Shown one piece after another: positions 1-9,061 of a DNA stretch of 64,000 bases. Location of the stretch: NCBI GenBank assembly GCA_944319745.1, contig CALUET010000021.1, positions 1 to 64,000 on the forward strand, read 5' to 3'. Origin of the DNA: an uncultured Phocaeicola sp. (lineage in GTDB: Bacteria; Bacteroidota; Bacteroidia; Bacteroidales; Bacteroidaceae). The notes below the pieces were generated by a model. It made no database searches and had not been told where the DNA came from. It saw only the letters and a list, made by a program, of their open reading frames with translations. A program made the translations under genes and the position numbers. Position 1 is the stretch's first letter; every line of letters begins with the position of its first letter.

Positions 1-16
1 CCCCGAAAAGCGAGTG

Positions 17-24
17 CAAAAGTA
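17..24 (-). promoter_or_regulatory. -7 element TACTTTTG reading out of the window to the left
   Basis: The minus strand reads TACTTTTG, an exact match to the Bacteroidota -7 consensus TAnnTTTG, and it points toward the unseen sequence on the left. The target gene is outside the window. Confidence 0.5.
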
Positions 25-375
25 ATGCCTTTTTTATTACACTCCAAATGTTTCTGAAAATATTTTTCGGAAATCCTGAAAAAAAATGACGCAAACCGCT
101 ATAAAACAAAACAATTATTGCGAAAAATTTTTTCCAGCCTTCTAATAAAAGATTGCCTTGGATTGTTCAAATCTATTCCTTTGCGCTCTTCCTTTTATCC
201 ATTATTTTTAATGGAGCAGGACTACAAATGTAAGATATTTATTTTAAATATCATGCTAATTATGCAAGAAAAATATCCCGTCTATAACTTTAATTAACAG
301 AAGTGCCTCCTTATAAGTTTAGAAACAGGCCGACAGACTTTCTCATCAATCTAATAAAAGCCCATATTTTTTCTT

Positions 376-383
376 TACCTTTG
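376..383 (+). promoter_or_regulatory. -7 promoter element for topB
   Basis: TACCTTTG matches TAnnTTTG and ends 21 bases before the ATG at 405. It lies inside the longer open frame that begins with GTG at 303, which argues that translation starts at 405. Confidence 0.65.
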
Positions 384-404
384 CACACAATTCAACTAAA
401 TAAT

Positions 405-2426
405 ATGATAGTTTGCATAGCCGAAAAACCCAGTGTAGCACGAGACATCGCCGATATTCTCGGGGCAAAGAACCGTAAAGAAGGATATATTGAAGGCAAC
501 GGATACCAAGTCACTTGGACATTCGGGCATTTATGCACTTTAAAAGAGCCCCATGAATACACCCCAACCTGGCAATCGTGGAGTTTAAGTTCACTGCCAA
601 TGATTCCGCCACGCTTCGGAATTAAATTAATAGACGATCCCGGAATAAAAAAACAATTCCACATCATAGAAAATCTCATGCAGAAAGCCGAAGAAATCGT
701 CAACTGCGGTGATGCCGGACAAGAGGGAGAATTAATCCAACGATGGGTGATGCAAAAGGCAGGAGTCAAGTGTCCTGTAAAAAGATTATGGATTTCTTCT
801 CTTACAGAAGAGTCCATCCGTGAGGGATTTGCCAACCTAAAAGACCAGCAAGAATTCTTACCTTTATATGAAGCAGGGCTGAGCCGTGCCATCGGCGATT
901 GGATTTTAGGAATGAACGCCACACGACTTTACACGTTAAAATACGGGCAAAACAAACAAGTTTTATCCATCGGACGCGTCCAAACCCCTACGCTTGCTCT
1001 AATTGTAAAACGCCAACAAGAGATAAAGAACTTCCAGCCTGAATCTTACTGGGAGTTAAAAACTTTATACAAGGATGTGACATTCAGTGCGAGCAAAGGC
1101 AAGCTATCTTCAAAAGAAAAGGGAGAAGAGATTCTACAAACCATAAAAGACAGTGATTTTACCATAACCGACATAACTCGTAAAAACGGTACGGAAACTC
1201 CACCAAGGCTGTTCGATCTGACATCACTGCAAGTAGAATGCAACAAACGGTTCGGATATTCGGCCGATATGACCTTACAACTTATTCAATCGCTCTACGA
1301 GAAAAAAATAACGACTTACCCGAGAGTTGATACAACATATCTAAGCGATGACATTTACCCCAAGTGCCCCGCGATACTTTCCGGACTAAAACAATATGAA
1401 AGATACACGTCTCCACTTGCAGGGAAGAAGTTGTTAAAGTCGAAAAAAGTATTTGATAATTCAAAAATAACCGATCATCATGCCATTATCCCCACCGGGG
1501 TACAACCCAAAGGATTAAGCGAAATGGAAAACCGAGTATTCGATTTGATCGCACGCCGCTTCATCGCCGTATTCTATCCCGACTGTAAATTCTCAACAAC
1601 AACCGTTACGGGAGAAACAAACAAGATCGCATTTAAAGCCACCGGCAAGCAAATAATAACACCAGGATGGAAAACGCTTTTTGCCAAAGAGCAGACAGAC
1701 GAACAAAAAGATGACGGCGAGAATGAAAATCTTCCGGCTTTTGTTGTAGGAGAAAGCGGCAAACATTTTCCCACCCTGACGGAGAAATGGACACAACCGC
1801 CCAAGCCTTATACAGAAGCAACACTGCTCAGAGCCATGGAAACAGCCGGAAAAACGGTGGAGAACGAGGAACTTCGCGATGCCTTAAAGGAAAACGGAAT
1901 CGGACGCCCGTCAACAAGAGCCTCAATCATTGAGACGCTTCTCAAACGACATTACATACGTAAGGAGAGAAAGAACCTGATAGCCACACAAACCGGCATT
2001 GAGCTTATCCAACTGATACACGAAGATTTACTAAAATCGGCGGAACTCACCGGTATATGGGAGAAGAAATTGCGGGAAATAGAACGAAAAAAATACAACG
2101 CTGCAACCTTTATCTCGGAACTAAAGCAGATGGTCACCGACATTGTATATAATGTATTGCGCGACAACACAAACCGACGCATTACGATCACAACCGAAGA
2201 GATGACACCTAAAAGTGCCGAAAAAACAACACGCAGCCGCAGAAAAAATACAAAAACCACTGCACCCGTGCCGGAAAAACCTACGGGAAAAAATCAAACA
2301 GCGGAAGTTGAAGATTTGACAGGAAAGCCCTGTCCGCTCTGCGGAAAAGGAACTTTGATAAAAGGGAAGACAGCTTACGGATGTTCGGAATGGAAAAACG
2401 GATGTCCTTACCGCAAACCTTTTTAG
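405..2426 (+). CDS. topB: DNA topoisomerase III (type IA)
   Basis: This type IA topoisomerase relaxes and decatenates DNA through a 5'-phosphotyrosyl intermediate. The N-terminal Toprim domain begins MIVCIAEKPSVARDIA and contains the acidic DAGQEGELI motif. The active-site tyrosine lies in TTYPRVDT, at about residue 305. The IGRPSTRASIIETL motif follows further downstream. The C-terminus is a Lys/Arg-rich linker ending in one four-cysteine zinc-ribbon-like motif (CPLCG...GC). I chose the ATG at 405 over the GTG at 303 because a -7 promoter box lies between them and the family N-terminus begins at this methionine. Length is 673 aa, usual for Bacteroidales TopB. The stop lies only 12 bases from the convergent rsmF stop. 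Confidence 0.95.
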   Translation: MIVCIAEKPSVARDIADILGAKNRKEGYIEGNGYQVTWTFGHLCTLKEPHEYTPTWQSWSLSSLPMIPPRFGIKLIDDPGIKKQFHIIENLMQKAEEIVNCGDAGQEGELIQRWVMQKAGVKCPVKRLWISSLTEESIREGFANLKDQQEFLPLYEAGLSRAIGDWILGMNATRLYTLKYGQNKQVLSIGRVQTPTLALIVKRQQEIKNFQPESYWELKTLYKDVTFSASKGKLSSKEKGEEILQTIKDSDFTITDITRKNGTETPPRLFDLTSLQVECNKRFGYSADMTLQLIQSLYEKKITTYPRVDTTYLSDDIYPKCPAILSGLKQYERYTSPLAGKKLLKSKKVFDNSKITDHHAIIPTGVQPKGLSEMENRVFDLIARRFIAVFYPDCKFSTTTVTGETNKIAFKATGKQIITPGWKTLFAKEQTDEQKDDGENENLPAFVVGESGKHFPTLTEKWTQPPKPYTEATLLRAMETAGKTVENEELRDALKENGIGRPSTRASIIETLLKRHYIRKERKNLIATQTGIELIQLIHEDLLKSAELTGIWEKKLREIERKKYNAATFISELKQMVTDIVYNVLRDNTNRRITITTEEMTPKSAEKTTRSRRKNTKTTAPVPEKPTGKNQTAEVEDLTGKPCPLCGKGTLIKGKTAYGCSEWKNGCPYRKPF

Positions 2427-2438
2427 GAAAACCTCGCG

Positions 2439-3857
2439 CTACAATACCGAAACCACGCCGTCTGACAAATACGTACTACGTATGCGCCATTCCTGCGGAT
2501 ATAGATTGTTGGCTCTGTTTCCGATATTCTTAACAAAACCAAGAGGCATACTTCTGTAAGTCACCAGCACGTATCCGCGAGGAACATCCGGCGAAAGAAC
2601 AATCGCTTCTTTCCGTAAATAATCGATGGCCTGCCTATATGTCAACTCGGCATGCGGGAAGTTTTCTTTTTGAAAGGCAGAAGACATTGCCAGGGAATGC
2701 GACGGCTGAAAATCTTTTCCTTTTACATCGCCCAACACAATTCCGGCATGCAATATTTTTAATTCCTTTTTCAGTGCCTCATATACCGTATCATACCGCA
2801 AAGGAAAAGCACCCAACCGCCCGTTTTCCAGCCTCCATGCATAACGTTCCTCGTTCTTTATCCACGAATGCAGCGTGTCGACAGGAAACATTCCCTGTTT
2901 ATCCGTTTTACTCCCCTTCTTCTTTTTCATCTTTGCCGATGTGTTTTTCACAGGTTCAAGCATTGTTTCGTCTGTTTTTTTCCGAAGCACAGCCAAAAAG
3001 AACCCTTCCCCCAATGTACGATGGGGCAAAAAGCGATACACGGGAAAATCATGTCCCGCCAAATTCCCTGTGATGTTCCACTCCTCTTTTACATTCAGTC
3101 CAAGCACATCCGCCCCGAGTTCCGACACAATCCACGCCACGTTATCTTCATTTTCCTTCCGGTTATACGTACAAGTGCTGTAAACGAGCAACCCGCCCGG
3201 CTTCAAACATGGCCATATATCCCGCAAGATGCGGCGCTGACGCAGGACGCAATTCTCTACGTTCTCCGGGCTCCATTCCTCCACGGCCGACGGATCTTTA
3301 CGAAACATTCCCTCACCCGAACAGGGTACGTCGGCAAGAATGACATCAAACATCACGCCCGCCGCCTGAAAATCGGCAGGATCGTTATTCGTCACAATCA
3401 CATTCGGACGTCCCCATTTCACCAGATTTTCCATCAAAACCTGGGAACGGCTGCGTATAACTTCATTGGAAACCAACAAATCATCTTCGGAAAGCAGAGA
3501 ACATGCCAACGTCGATTTCCCTCCCGGCGCCGCACAAAGGTCGAGCACAAGCGCCGGAGTACGAAGATACTGCCGCAGGGCTTGTTCGACAAACATCGAC
3601 GAGGCTTCTTGCACGTAGTAACAACCGGCATGAAACAACGGATCGAACGTAAAAGCCGGACGGCGGCCGATATAATATCCGGTAGAACACCACGGCACAA
3701 CAGTTCCTTCCTCGGGCACACGCGGCGCTTTATCCGGATTCATCCGCACGCTGACAGGCGCTTCCCCGTGCAGGGCTTTTTCAAAAAACACGGCATCGTT
3801 TTCACCTAAAAGCCGCCGGCTTTGTTCCATAAATTCGGCAGGAAAATTCATACGCAT
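2439..3857 (-). CDS. rsmF: 16S rRNA (cytosine-C5)-methyltransferase, RsmF/NOL1-NOP2-Sun family
   Basis: A SAM-dependent RNA m5C methyltransferase. The SAM-binding motif LDLCAAPGGKST is at about residues 105-116. The two catalytic cysteines lie in DVPCSGEGMF (C179) and YSTCT (C229). The C-terminal part resembles the RsmF-type RNA-binding extension, and the 472 aa length is close to E. coli RsmF (479). The exact target base cannot be read from sequence, so RsmF is the best family name rather than a proven orthology. A second ATG two codons downstream (MNFPAEF) is an equally possible start. The gene converges with topB, and a -7 box lies 20 bases upstream of the start. Confidence 0.85.
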   Translation of the reverse strand: MRMNFPAEFMEQSRRLLGENDAVFFEKALHGEAPVSVRMNPDKAPRVPEEGTVVPWCSTGYYIGRRPAFTFDPLFHAGCYYVQEASSMFVEQALRQYLRTPALVLDLCAAPGGKSTLACSLLSEDDLLVSNEVIRSRSQVLMENLVKWGRPNVIVTNNDPADFQAAGVMFDVILADVPCSGEGMFRKDPSAVEEWSPENVENCVLRQRRILRDIWPCLKPGGLLVYSTCTYNRKENEDNVAWIVSELGADVLGLNVKEEWNITGNLAGHDFPVYRFLPHRTLGEGFFLAVLRKKTDETMLEPVKNTSAKMKKKKGSKTDKQGMFPVDTLHSWIKNEERYAWRLENGRLGAFPLRYDTVYEALKKELKILHAGIVLGDVKGKDFQPSHSLAMSSAFQKENFPHAELTYRQAIDYLRKEAIVLSPDVPRGYVLVTYRSMPLGFVKNIGNRANNLYPQEWRIRSTYLSDGVVSVL

Positions 3858-3876
3858 CTACTCTTTGTTTCTGCCA

Positions 3877-3884
3877 CAAAAATA
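3877..3884 (-). promoter_or_regulatory. -7 promoter element for rsmF
   Basis: The minus strand reads TATTTTTG (TAnnTTTG consensus), 20 bases upstream of the rsmF start. Confidence 0.6.
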
Positions 3885-3999
3885 CGATAAATCCGGCACA
3901 TCTCAATTTTCCAATCCGGCAATCACGTTCCCGCAACAATAAAAAGCCTAAATATAAAATATAAGAATAGCGGATTCGAGAAAAAACGGGGAAATTCAC

Positions 4000-4007
4000 T
4001 ATCTTTG
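4000..4007 (+). promoter_or_regulatory. -7 promoter element for thyA-folA
   Basis: TATCTTTG matches TAnnTTTG, 30 bases upstream of the thyA ATG. It is divergent from the rsmF promoter. Confidence 0.65.
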
Positions 4008-4037
4008 CCAACCTGAACAACAACTGAAGATTTTTCC

Positions 4038-4832
4038 ATGAAACAGTATTTAGAACTGCTTAAACGCATACGGACCGAAGGTGTAAGAAAAGAAGACCGG
4101 ACAGGAACAGGGACAATCAGCGTATTCGGACATCAGATGCGCTTCAACCTTGAAGACGGTTTCCCGCTTGTTACGACCAAAAAGCTGCATCTGAAGTCGA
4201 TTATCTACGAGTTGCTTTGGTTCCTCAAAGGCGACACGAATGTAAAATACCTGCAAGAACACGGAGTACGCATATGGAACGAATGGGCAGACGAAAACGG
4301 CGATTTGGGACATATATACGGTTATCAGTGGCGTTCCTGGCCCACCTACGACGGAGGATTTATCGACCAAATTTCTGAAGCCGTAGAAATGATCAAGCAC
4401 AATCCCGATTCCCGTCGCATCATCGTCAGCTCATGGAACGTAAGCGATCTGCAGAATATGAACCTACCGCCGTGTCATGCTTTTTTCCAGTTCTACGTGG
4501 CCAACGGAAAACTCAGTCTTCAGATGTACCAACGAAGCGCAGACACGTTTCTCGGCGTCCCGTTCAACATCGCCTCGTATGCCCTTCTTCTGCAGATGAT
4601 GGCGCAAGTGACTAATCTGAAGCCGGGCGAATTTATCCATACACTGGGTGATGCACACATCTACTTAAACCATTTGGAGCAAGTAGACCTGCAGCTTACG
4701 CGCGAACCTCGTCCGCTTCCCCACATGATTATTAACCCGGATGTGAAAAACATCTTCGACTTCCGTTATGAAGATTTTGAGCTGACAGGTTACGATCCCC
4801 ACCCGCACATTGCCGGAAAAGTGGCCGTTTAA
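4038..4832 (+). CDS. thyA: Thymidylate synthase
   Basis: Converts dUMP and 5,10-methylene-tetrahydrofolate to dTMP and dihydrofolate. At 264 aa it has the same length as the E. coli enzyme. The catalytic cysteine sits in PPCHAFFQF at residue 146, the same number as in E. coli. The folate/dUMP-binding stretches [25 protein letters not shown] and HIYLNH are intact. folA starts 37 bases downstream, so the enzyme making dihydrofolate and the one recycling it are very likely co-transcribed. Confidence 0.97.
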   Translation: MKQYLELLKRIRTEGVRKEDRTGTGTISVFGHQMRFNLEDGFPLVTTKKLHLKSIIYELLWFLKGDTNVKYLQEHGVRIWNEWADENGDLGHIYGYQWRSWPTYDGGFIDQISEAVEMIKHNPDSRRIIVSSWNVSDLQNMNLPPCHAFFQFYVANGKLSLQMYQRSADTFLGVPFNIASYALLLQMMAQVTNLKPGEFIHTLGDAHIYLNHLEQVDLQLTREPRPLPHMIINPDVKNIFDFRYEDFELTGYDPHPHIAGKVAV

Positions 4833-4869
4833 TTTTCATCCGTACACCATAATTAATTTATACTGTCCC

Positions 4870-5361
4870 ATGATTTCCATTATCGCAGCCATAAATAAAA
4901 ACAGAGGAATCGGTTTAAACAACAAACTTTTATACTGGCTTCCTAACGATTTAAAGCGTTTCAAGGCACTGACCACCGGCCATACAATCATCATGGGACG
5001 CAAGACATTCGAATCCCTCCCCAAAGGAGCACTTCCCAACAGGCGGAACATTGTGTTAAGCCGCCAGCCTCAAAATTTTGCAGGAGCGGAATGCTTCAAC
5101 TCACTTGACGAAGCCTTACATCATTGTTCCCGGGAAGAAGAAATATTTATTATAGGTGGTTCCAGCTTATACAAGGAAGCCTTCCCCCTTGCCGACAGGC
5201 TGTATATTACAGAAATAAATGATTGCGAGAAAGAAGCCGACACGTTCTTTCCTCTCATCTCTGCAGAAGAATGGAAAGAAAAAAGTAGAGAAAACCATCC
5301 ATCCGACGACAGTCATCTCTACTCTTATTCTTTTATCAACTACGAACGCTCAAAACATTAA
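4870..5361 (+). CDS. folA: Dihydrofolate reductase
   Basis: Reduces dihydrofolate to tetrahydrofolate with NADPH. The N-terminus MISIIAAINKNRGIG is the classic DHFR beta-strand A / Met20-loop pattern. The substrate-binding stretch LPNDLKRFKALT and the NADPH motifs IIMGRKTFESLP and IIGGSSLY follow in order. I chose the ATG at 4870 because residues upstream in the same frame overlap the end of thyA and do not resemble DHFR. It is 163 aa, normal for a chromosomal enzyme. It lies 37 bases after thyA, forming a folate/thymidylate operon, and its stop is 9 bases from the convergent Lrp-type regulator. Confidence 0.95.
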   Translation: MISIIAAINKNRGIGLNNKLLYWLPNDLKRFKALTTGHTIIMGRKTFESLPKGALPNRRNIVLSRQPQNFAGAECFNSLDEALHHCSREEEIFIIGGSSLYKEAFPLADRLYITEINDCEKEADTFFPLISAEEWKEKSRENHPSDDSHLYSYSFINYERSKH

Positions 5362-5370
5362 AGCGCAGTC

Positions 5371-5853
5371 TTACTCATCTTCATCCGAATCTTGATCGGG
5401 AATCGGCATTTGGCGCCTGATAGCCTCACGGAAAGAAATAATCGTTTCCGAACGCGACAAGCCCAAAGGCTGAAGTTTGTCGTGAATAATTTTCAATAAA
5501 TGCCGATTGTTTTTTGCATAAATCTTTATGAACATATCATATTTACCCGTTGTAAAATGACATTCCACTACTTCGGGTATTTTCCACAAAGCTTCGGTTA
5601 CTTCATCAAACTGCACAGGATCCTTTAAATATAAGCCAATATAGGCACATGTTTCATAACCTATCATTTCGGGATCCATAATGAATTCCGAACCTTTCAA
5701 CAAACCTACTGCCATTAACTTCTGGACACGCTGATGAATGGCCGCGCCCGAAACATTGCAAACACGTGCAACTTCGAGGAACGGAATCCGCGCATTCACC
5801 GAAATCAACCGCAAAATTTGTTCGTCTAATTTGTCTAATTGATGATGTTTCAT
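5371..5853 (-). CDS. Lrp/AsnC-family transcriptional regulator
   Basis: A 160-aa feast/famine regulator. The N-terminal winged helix-turn-helix (LDEQILRLISVNARIPFLEVARVCNVSG) is followed by an AsnC-type ligand-binding beta-alpha-beta domain (GLYLKDPVQFDEVTEALWKI, ECHFTTGKYDMFIKIYAKN). The C-terminus is acidic (DQDSDEDE). The family binds DNA as dimers or octamers in response to amino acids. The effector and targets here are unknown. It is divergent from the M64 peptidase gene, so that intergenic region could hold its own operator. Confidence 0.92.
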   Translation of the reverse strand: MKHHQLDKLDEQILRLISVNARIPFLEVARVCNVSGAAIHQRVQKLMAVGLLKGSEFIMDPEMIGYETCAYIGLYLKDPVQFDEVTEALWKIPEVVECHFTTGKYDMFIKIYAKNNRHLLKIIHDKLQPLGLSRSETIISFREAIRRQMPIPDQDSDEDE

Positions 5854-5871
5854 TTATAAAGGTTTTATTGG

Positions 5872-5879
5872 CAAATATA
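5872..5879 (-). promoter_or_regulatory. -7 promoter element for the Lrp-type regulator
   Basis: The minus strand reads TATATTTG (TAnnTTTG), 19 bases upstream of the start codon. Confidence 0.6.
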
Positions 5880-5953
5880 TCGTTTTTTTTCATTATCGGC
5901 ACATAATTATGCAACTTTTCTCATTATTTCTGTTACCATATAACAAATAAATT

Positions 5954-5961
5954 TAACTTTG
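5954..5961 (+). promoter_or_regulatory. -7 promoter element for the M64 peptidase gene
   Basis: TAACTTTG matches TAnnTTTG and lies 20 bases before the ATG at 5982. Confidence 0.65.
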
Positions 5962-5981
5962 CGGGAAAATCTTTTTTCGTT

Positions 5982-7268
5982 ATGAAGAAACTAATATGGA
6001 TTATCGTGCTGTTCTGCGAAATGGGACTTCACGGACATGCACAAAATTTTGACGATTTTTTCACAGATAAAACGCTTCGAATTGATTACATTTTCTGCGG
6101 AGATTTTCAAAAGCAGGAAATCTTTTTGGATGAATTATGCGCACTTCCGAGCTGGGCCGGCAGACGTCATCACCTAAACGAACTGCCCCTTGAGGGAAAC
6201 GGGCAAATAACCGTGAAAGACAAAGCCGCCGGAACCGTGATTTATCGGACGTCTTTTTCGAGTTTATTTCAAGAATGGCTCAACGAAAAGGAAGCAAAAT
6301 CCGTTAAACGTGCGTTTGAAAACACGTTTCTGATTCCTTATCCCAAGCAACCCGTCAGCATAACCACCGAACTTAAAAACAAATATCACCAGACTTGCGC
6401 CACAATGACGCACGATGTCGATCCCAAAGATATTCTGATACATCAGCGCGGTACAGAAGGTATTACCCCGCACCGTTATCTGCTGAAAAGCGGAGATTAT
6501 AAAGACTGTATCGATGTAGCAATCATGGCCGAAGGGTATGCGGATGAAAACATGGAACTTTTCTATCAGGATGCGCAGACGGCATGCGATGCTCTTTTCG
6601 AGCATGAACCGTTCAAAAAACTAAAAAACAGATTCAACATTGTGGCTGTGGGAAGCAAATCCCAGGACAGCGGAGTGAGTATTCCGAGAGAAAACATGTG
6701 GAAGAATACCGCAGTAAATTCACACTTCGACACGTTTTATTCCGATCGCTACCTTACGACACGCAGCGTAAAGACAATTCATAACTGGTTGGCCGGCATC
6801 CCGTACGAACACATCATCATATTAGCCAACACAGACACTTACGGTGGCGGCGGAATATACAATTCTTATACATTAACAACAGCCCATCACGCAATGTTCC
6901 GCCCAGTGGTGGTACACGAATTCGGGCATAGTTTCGGAGGACTGGCCGACGAATATGCTTACGACTCAGCCCCAAGTCCTTACTATCCGTACACCATAGA
7001 GCCTTGGGAACCTAACATTACTACACTTGTAAACTTTGAAAGCAAGTGGAAAGATATGGTGCCTGACAATACTCCCGTCCCCACTCCGGCCGAAACCGAA
7101 GCGGATTTAATCTACACCAAAGTGGGAGTATATGAAGGAGCCGGCTATTCATTGAAAGGAATATACCGTCCCACGACCGAATGTCGCATGAAAATCAACG
7201 AGGCACCTGCTTTCTGTCCTGTTTGTCAACGCGCACTGGAGAAACTAATCAATTTCTACACCAAATAA
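5982..7268 (+). CDS. Secreted zinc metallopeptidase, family M64 (IgA peptidase-like)
   Basis: The N-terminus is a signal peptide (about residues 1-21, MKKLIWIIVLFCEMGLHGHAQ region), so the protein is exported. A Bacteroidales M64 N-terminal beta domain is followed by the peptidase domain (VAIMAEGYADENMELF). The zinc-binding HEFGHSFGGLADEYAY motif carries H312, E313 and H316. Four cysteines are placed C-terminally, with CPVC near the end. M64 contains the Clostridium ramosum IgA peptidase, but most Bacteroidales members have no known substrate, so IgA cleavage is not implied. A GNAT gene begins 10 bases after the stop, probably in one operon. Confidence 0.9.
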   Translation: MKKLIWIIVLFCEMGLHGHAQNFDDFFTDKTLRIDYIFCGDFQKQEIFLDELCALPSWAGRRHHLNELPLEGNGQITVKDKAAGTVIYRTSFSSLFQEWLNEKEAKSVKRAFENTFLIPYPKQPVSITTELKNKYHQTCATMTHDVDPKDILIHQRGTEGITPHRYLLKSGDYKDCIDVAIMAEGYADENMELFYQDAQTACDALFEHEPFKKLKNRFNIVAVGSKSQDSGVSIPRENMWKNTAVNSHFDTFYSDRYLTTRSVKTIHNWLAGIPYEHIIILANTDTYGGGGIYNSYTLTTAHHAMFRPVVVHEFGHSFGGLADEYAYDSAPSPYYPYTIEPWEPNITTLVNFESKWKDMVPDNTPVPTPAETEADLIYTKVGVYEGAGYSLKGIYRPTTECRMKINEAPAFCPVCQRALEKLINFYTK

Positions 7269-7278
7269 ACACACGCTT

Positions 7279-7824
7279 ATGATCAGATTTACACCTGCCG
7301 ACACAAAACACCCGGCATACAGTTCCATAGAACAATTATGGCTGGACTCTTTCCCTTCGTCCGAACGCAGAGAAACGCAGGCACAACGGTATAATGCGGA
7401 CAACAACCCGCAATTTCAATGCTATTTAATTGAAGATATAGAAGAAAATCAGAATACTTTCATAGGCTTCATCACCGTATGGGACATGAAAGAATTTGTT
7501 TATGCCGAGCATTTGGCTACATCACCTTCCATCCGCAACAAAGGATACGGGAAACAAATCATGGAAAAACTTCTTGACTCGTTTCCAGGAATCATCATAT
7601 TGGAAGTAGAAAGACCGACAGAAGAAATAAGCAAAAGAAGAATCGGATTTTATCAGCGTTGCGGCTTCAAGCTCTGCTTGAAAGATTATATACAGCCTCC
7701 TTACGTTCCCGGAGAACAGCCTCTTCCCTTGTACTTGATGTTCTCCGGCACAGACTCGATAGATGATTCCTTCGAAAAGATACGAAAGACTTTGTACAAG
7801 ACGGTATACGGGGTAACGGAATAA
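7279..7824 (+). CDS. GNAT-family N-acetyltransferase
   Basis: A 181-aa GCN5-related acetyltransferase. The acetyl-CoA-binding motif A reads LATSPSIRNKGYGKQIMEKLL (about residues 78-97), and the C-terminal FYQRCGFKL strand-helix is typical of the fold. The substrate is unknown. It sits 10 bases after the M64 peptidase gene, which suggests co-transcription but no obvious shared function. A bidirectional terminator follows. Confidence 0.85.
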   Translation: MIRFTPADTKHPAYSSIEQLWLDSFPSSERRETQAQRYNADNNPQFQCYLIEDIEENQNTFIGFITVWDMKEFVYAEHLATSPSIRNKGYGKQIMEKLLDSFPGIIILEVERPTEEISKRRIGFYQRCGFKLCLKDYIQPPYVPGEQPLPLYLMFSGTDSIDDSFEKIRKTLYKTVYGVTE

Positions 7825-7915
7825 CGCGTTTCTTTTCCGCATTCGCCGCATTCCTCCGCTGTAACAGCCGTCTACTTTTACTTGGGAGATGCAAATTTTT
7901 TCCTCCGAACATAAC

Positions 7916-7955
7916 AAAAAAAGAGAATGCTTTTGCAAAACATTCTCTTTTTTAT
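7916..7955. terminator. Bidirectional terminator between the GNAT gene and exbD
   Basis: A perfect stem AAAAAGAGAATG/CATTCTCTTTTT with an 11-base loop is flanked by A- and T-runs, so it can stop transcripts from both convergent units. Confidence 0.85.
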
Positions 7956-7971
7956 ATGTGAAAAGCATTAA

Positions 7972-8436
7972 CTACTGACGCAACGCTGCCGAATAATTAA
8001 TCTTTAATGCATAAGCTTTACGAAGAGCTTGTTTTACTTCCGTCACAATACCCATCTTTGTTTGCGCGTCAACTTTCAAGGAAACAGTCATAAATGGCTG
8101 GTCAACCTCACTCATGTTTTCACGCTCCGAATAGATATATTCCTGAACTTCGGAAGCTTCTGCAAATTTATCATTCAGCTGAATACGATCCGTAGTACCC
8201 ATCTTTTTCTGATATTCCTCCAGAGGTTTTCCTATATAAATAAAGGAAACCAATGATTTCTTTTCCAATTTTTCCAATTCTGTTGCAGCAGGAACTCTGA
8301 ATTTAACCATCAAGGTTACTTCACGCATCGTTGTTACAATCATAAAGAAAAACAACACGGTAAAGATAAGATCAGGCAATGATGATGTATTTAATTCAGG
8401 CATCTCACGCTTACCGCTCTTATTAAATTTTCCCAT
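7972..8436 (-). CDS. exbD: ExbD/TolR biopolymer transport protein (second copy of the operon)
   Basis: A 154-aa ExbD-type protein with one N-terminal membrane span (about residues 19-40, LPDLIFTVLFFFMIVTTMREV) and a periplasmic domain. The membrane-embedded aspartate needed for proton passage in ExbD is present in the TSSLPDLIFTVLFF stretch. It is the last gene of the minus-strand exb operon, 3 bases after a longer ExbD paralogue. With ExbB and TonB it should transfer proton-motive force to TonB-dependent receptors. Confidence 0.88.
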   Translation of the reverse strand: MGKFNKSGKREMPELNTSSLPDLIFTVLFFFMIVTTMREVTLMVKFRVPAATELEKLEKKSLVSFIYIGKPLEEYQKKMGTTDRIQLNDKFAEASEVQEYIYSERENMSEVDQPFMTVSLKVDAQTKMGIVTEVKQALRKAYALKINYSAALRQ

Positions 8437-8439
8437 AAC

Positions 8440-9027
8440 TTATCTCCCTACATATTTTCTCGGTTCAGCTTCAGAAATCTTCTGCGGATAATAATCGATT
8501 ATAGCTTCTTTCTCTTCTTCAGAGCATTCGGCAAATGTCTTACCAAACTGCCCTTGAGCTAATTCGTTACGCAATTCATTGTAAGCAGCGACCAGCTCGT
8601 TCTGAACCTGAATATACATATCATAGCTTGTATCGACATCATTCTGCACAGAAATTACATGCTTATCCGTCAGCATAACATCTCCAAAAAAAGGAAGCGT
8701 TTTAGCATGTTTCTCCGGAAAGTTCTCGTCATTATTCGGATTAGCAATAAATTCCTTAACTTTCTCTCGCAATTGCTTAACGTCTAATATTTCCCCGTTA
8801 ACAAGTAACTCATCAAACTTATTGAGCCTAACCTGAAGAACATTACGCTCTTTTACTATCGCATTATCGGTTTGTTCTTGAGTCTCTGGTGGCGGAGGCA
8901 AACGTCTTGCCAGTCCACGATCCGTATCCATTGAAGTTGTAACAAGGAAAAAGATAAGTAACATAAAAGAAATATCAGCCGTAGAAGTAGCATTAATTCC
9001 TGGTACTTTTCTTTTTGTTTTTGCCAT
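8440..9027 (-). CDS. exbD: ExbD/TolR biopolymer transport protein (longer paralogue)
   Basis: A 195-aa ExbD family member. The motif NATSTADISFMLLIFFLVTTSM is the canonical ExbD membrane segment with its essential aspartate. The periplasmic part is longer than in the neighbouring copy, with a central insert (about residues 85-130) rich in Asn/Asp/Lys. Tandem ExbD genes of different length are common in Bacteroidota and may form heteromeric pores with one ExbB. It sits between a small membrane protein gene and the second exbD. Confidence 0.88.
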   Translation of the reverse strand: MAKTKRKVPGINATSTADISFMLLIFFLVTTSMDTDRGLARRLPPPPETQEQTDNAIVKERNVLQVRLNKFDELLVNGEILDVKQLREKVKEFIANPNNDENFPEKHAKTLPFFGDVMLTDKHVISVQNDVDTSYDMYIQVQNELVAAYNELRNELAQGQFGKTFAECSEEEKEAIIDYYPQKISEAEPRKYVGR

Positions 9028-9061
9028 TTTACTTCGATCTTTTAAAAACTATATTTACATA

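Larger units (their letters stand above)
1..404. other. Intergenic region upstream of topB
   Basis: No convincing gene is visible here. It carries the topB promoter on the right. Two -7-like boxes read leftward on the minus strand, TACATTTG at 225-232 and TACTTTTG at 17-24, presumably serving a gene beyond the left edge. A perfect 8-bp inverted repeat with a 3-base spacer (GATATTTA/TAAATATC, 234-252) lies just upstream of the 225-232 box. Confidence 0.6.

Noticed and set aside
303-404. GTG at 303 as topB start, adding 34 residues
   Set aside because: The extension is not like TopB, and a -7 promoter box lies between 303 and 405.
2868-3809. 313-codon open frame antisense to the rRNA methyltransferase gene
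   Set aside because: It lies wholly within rsmF, whose motifs are intact. The translated antisense is rich in His/Arg/Phe and shows no recognisable domain.
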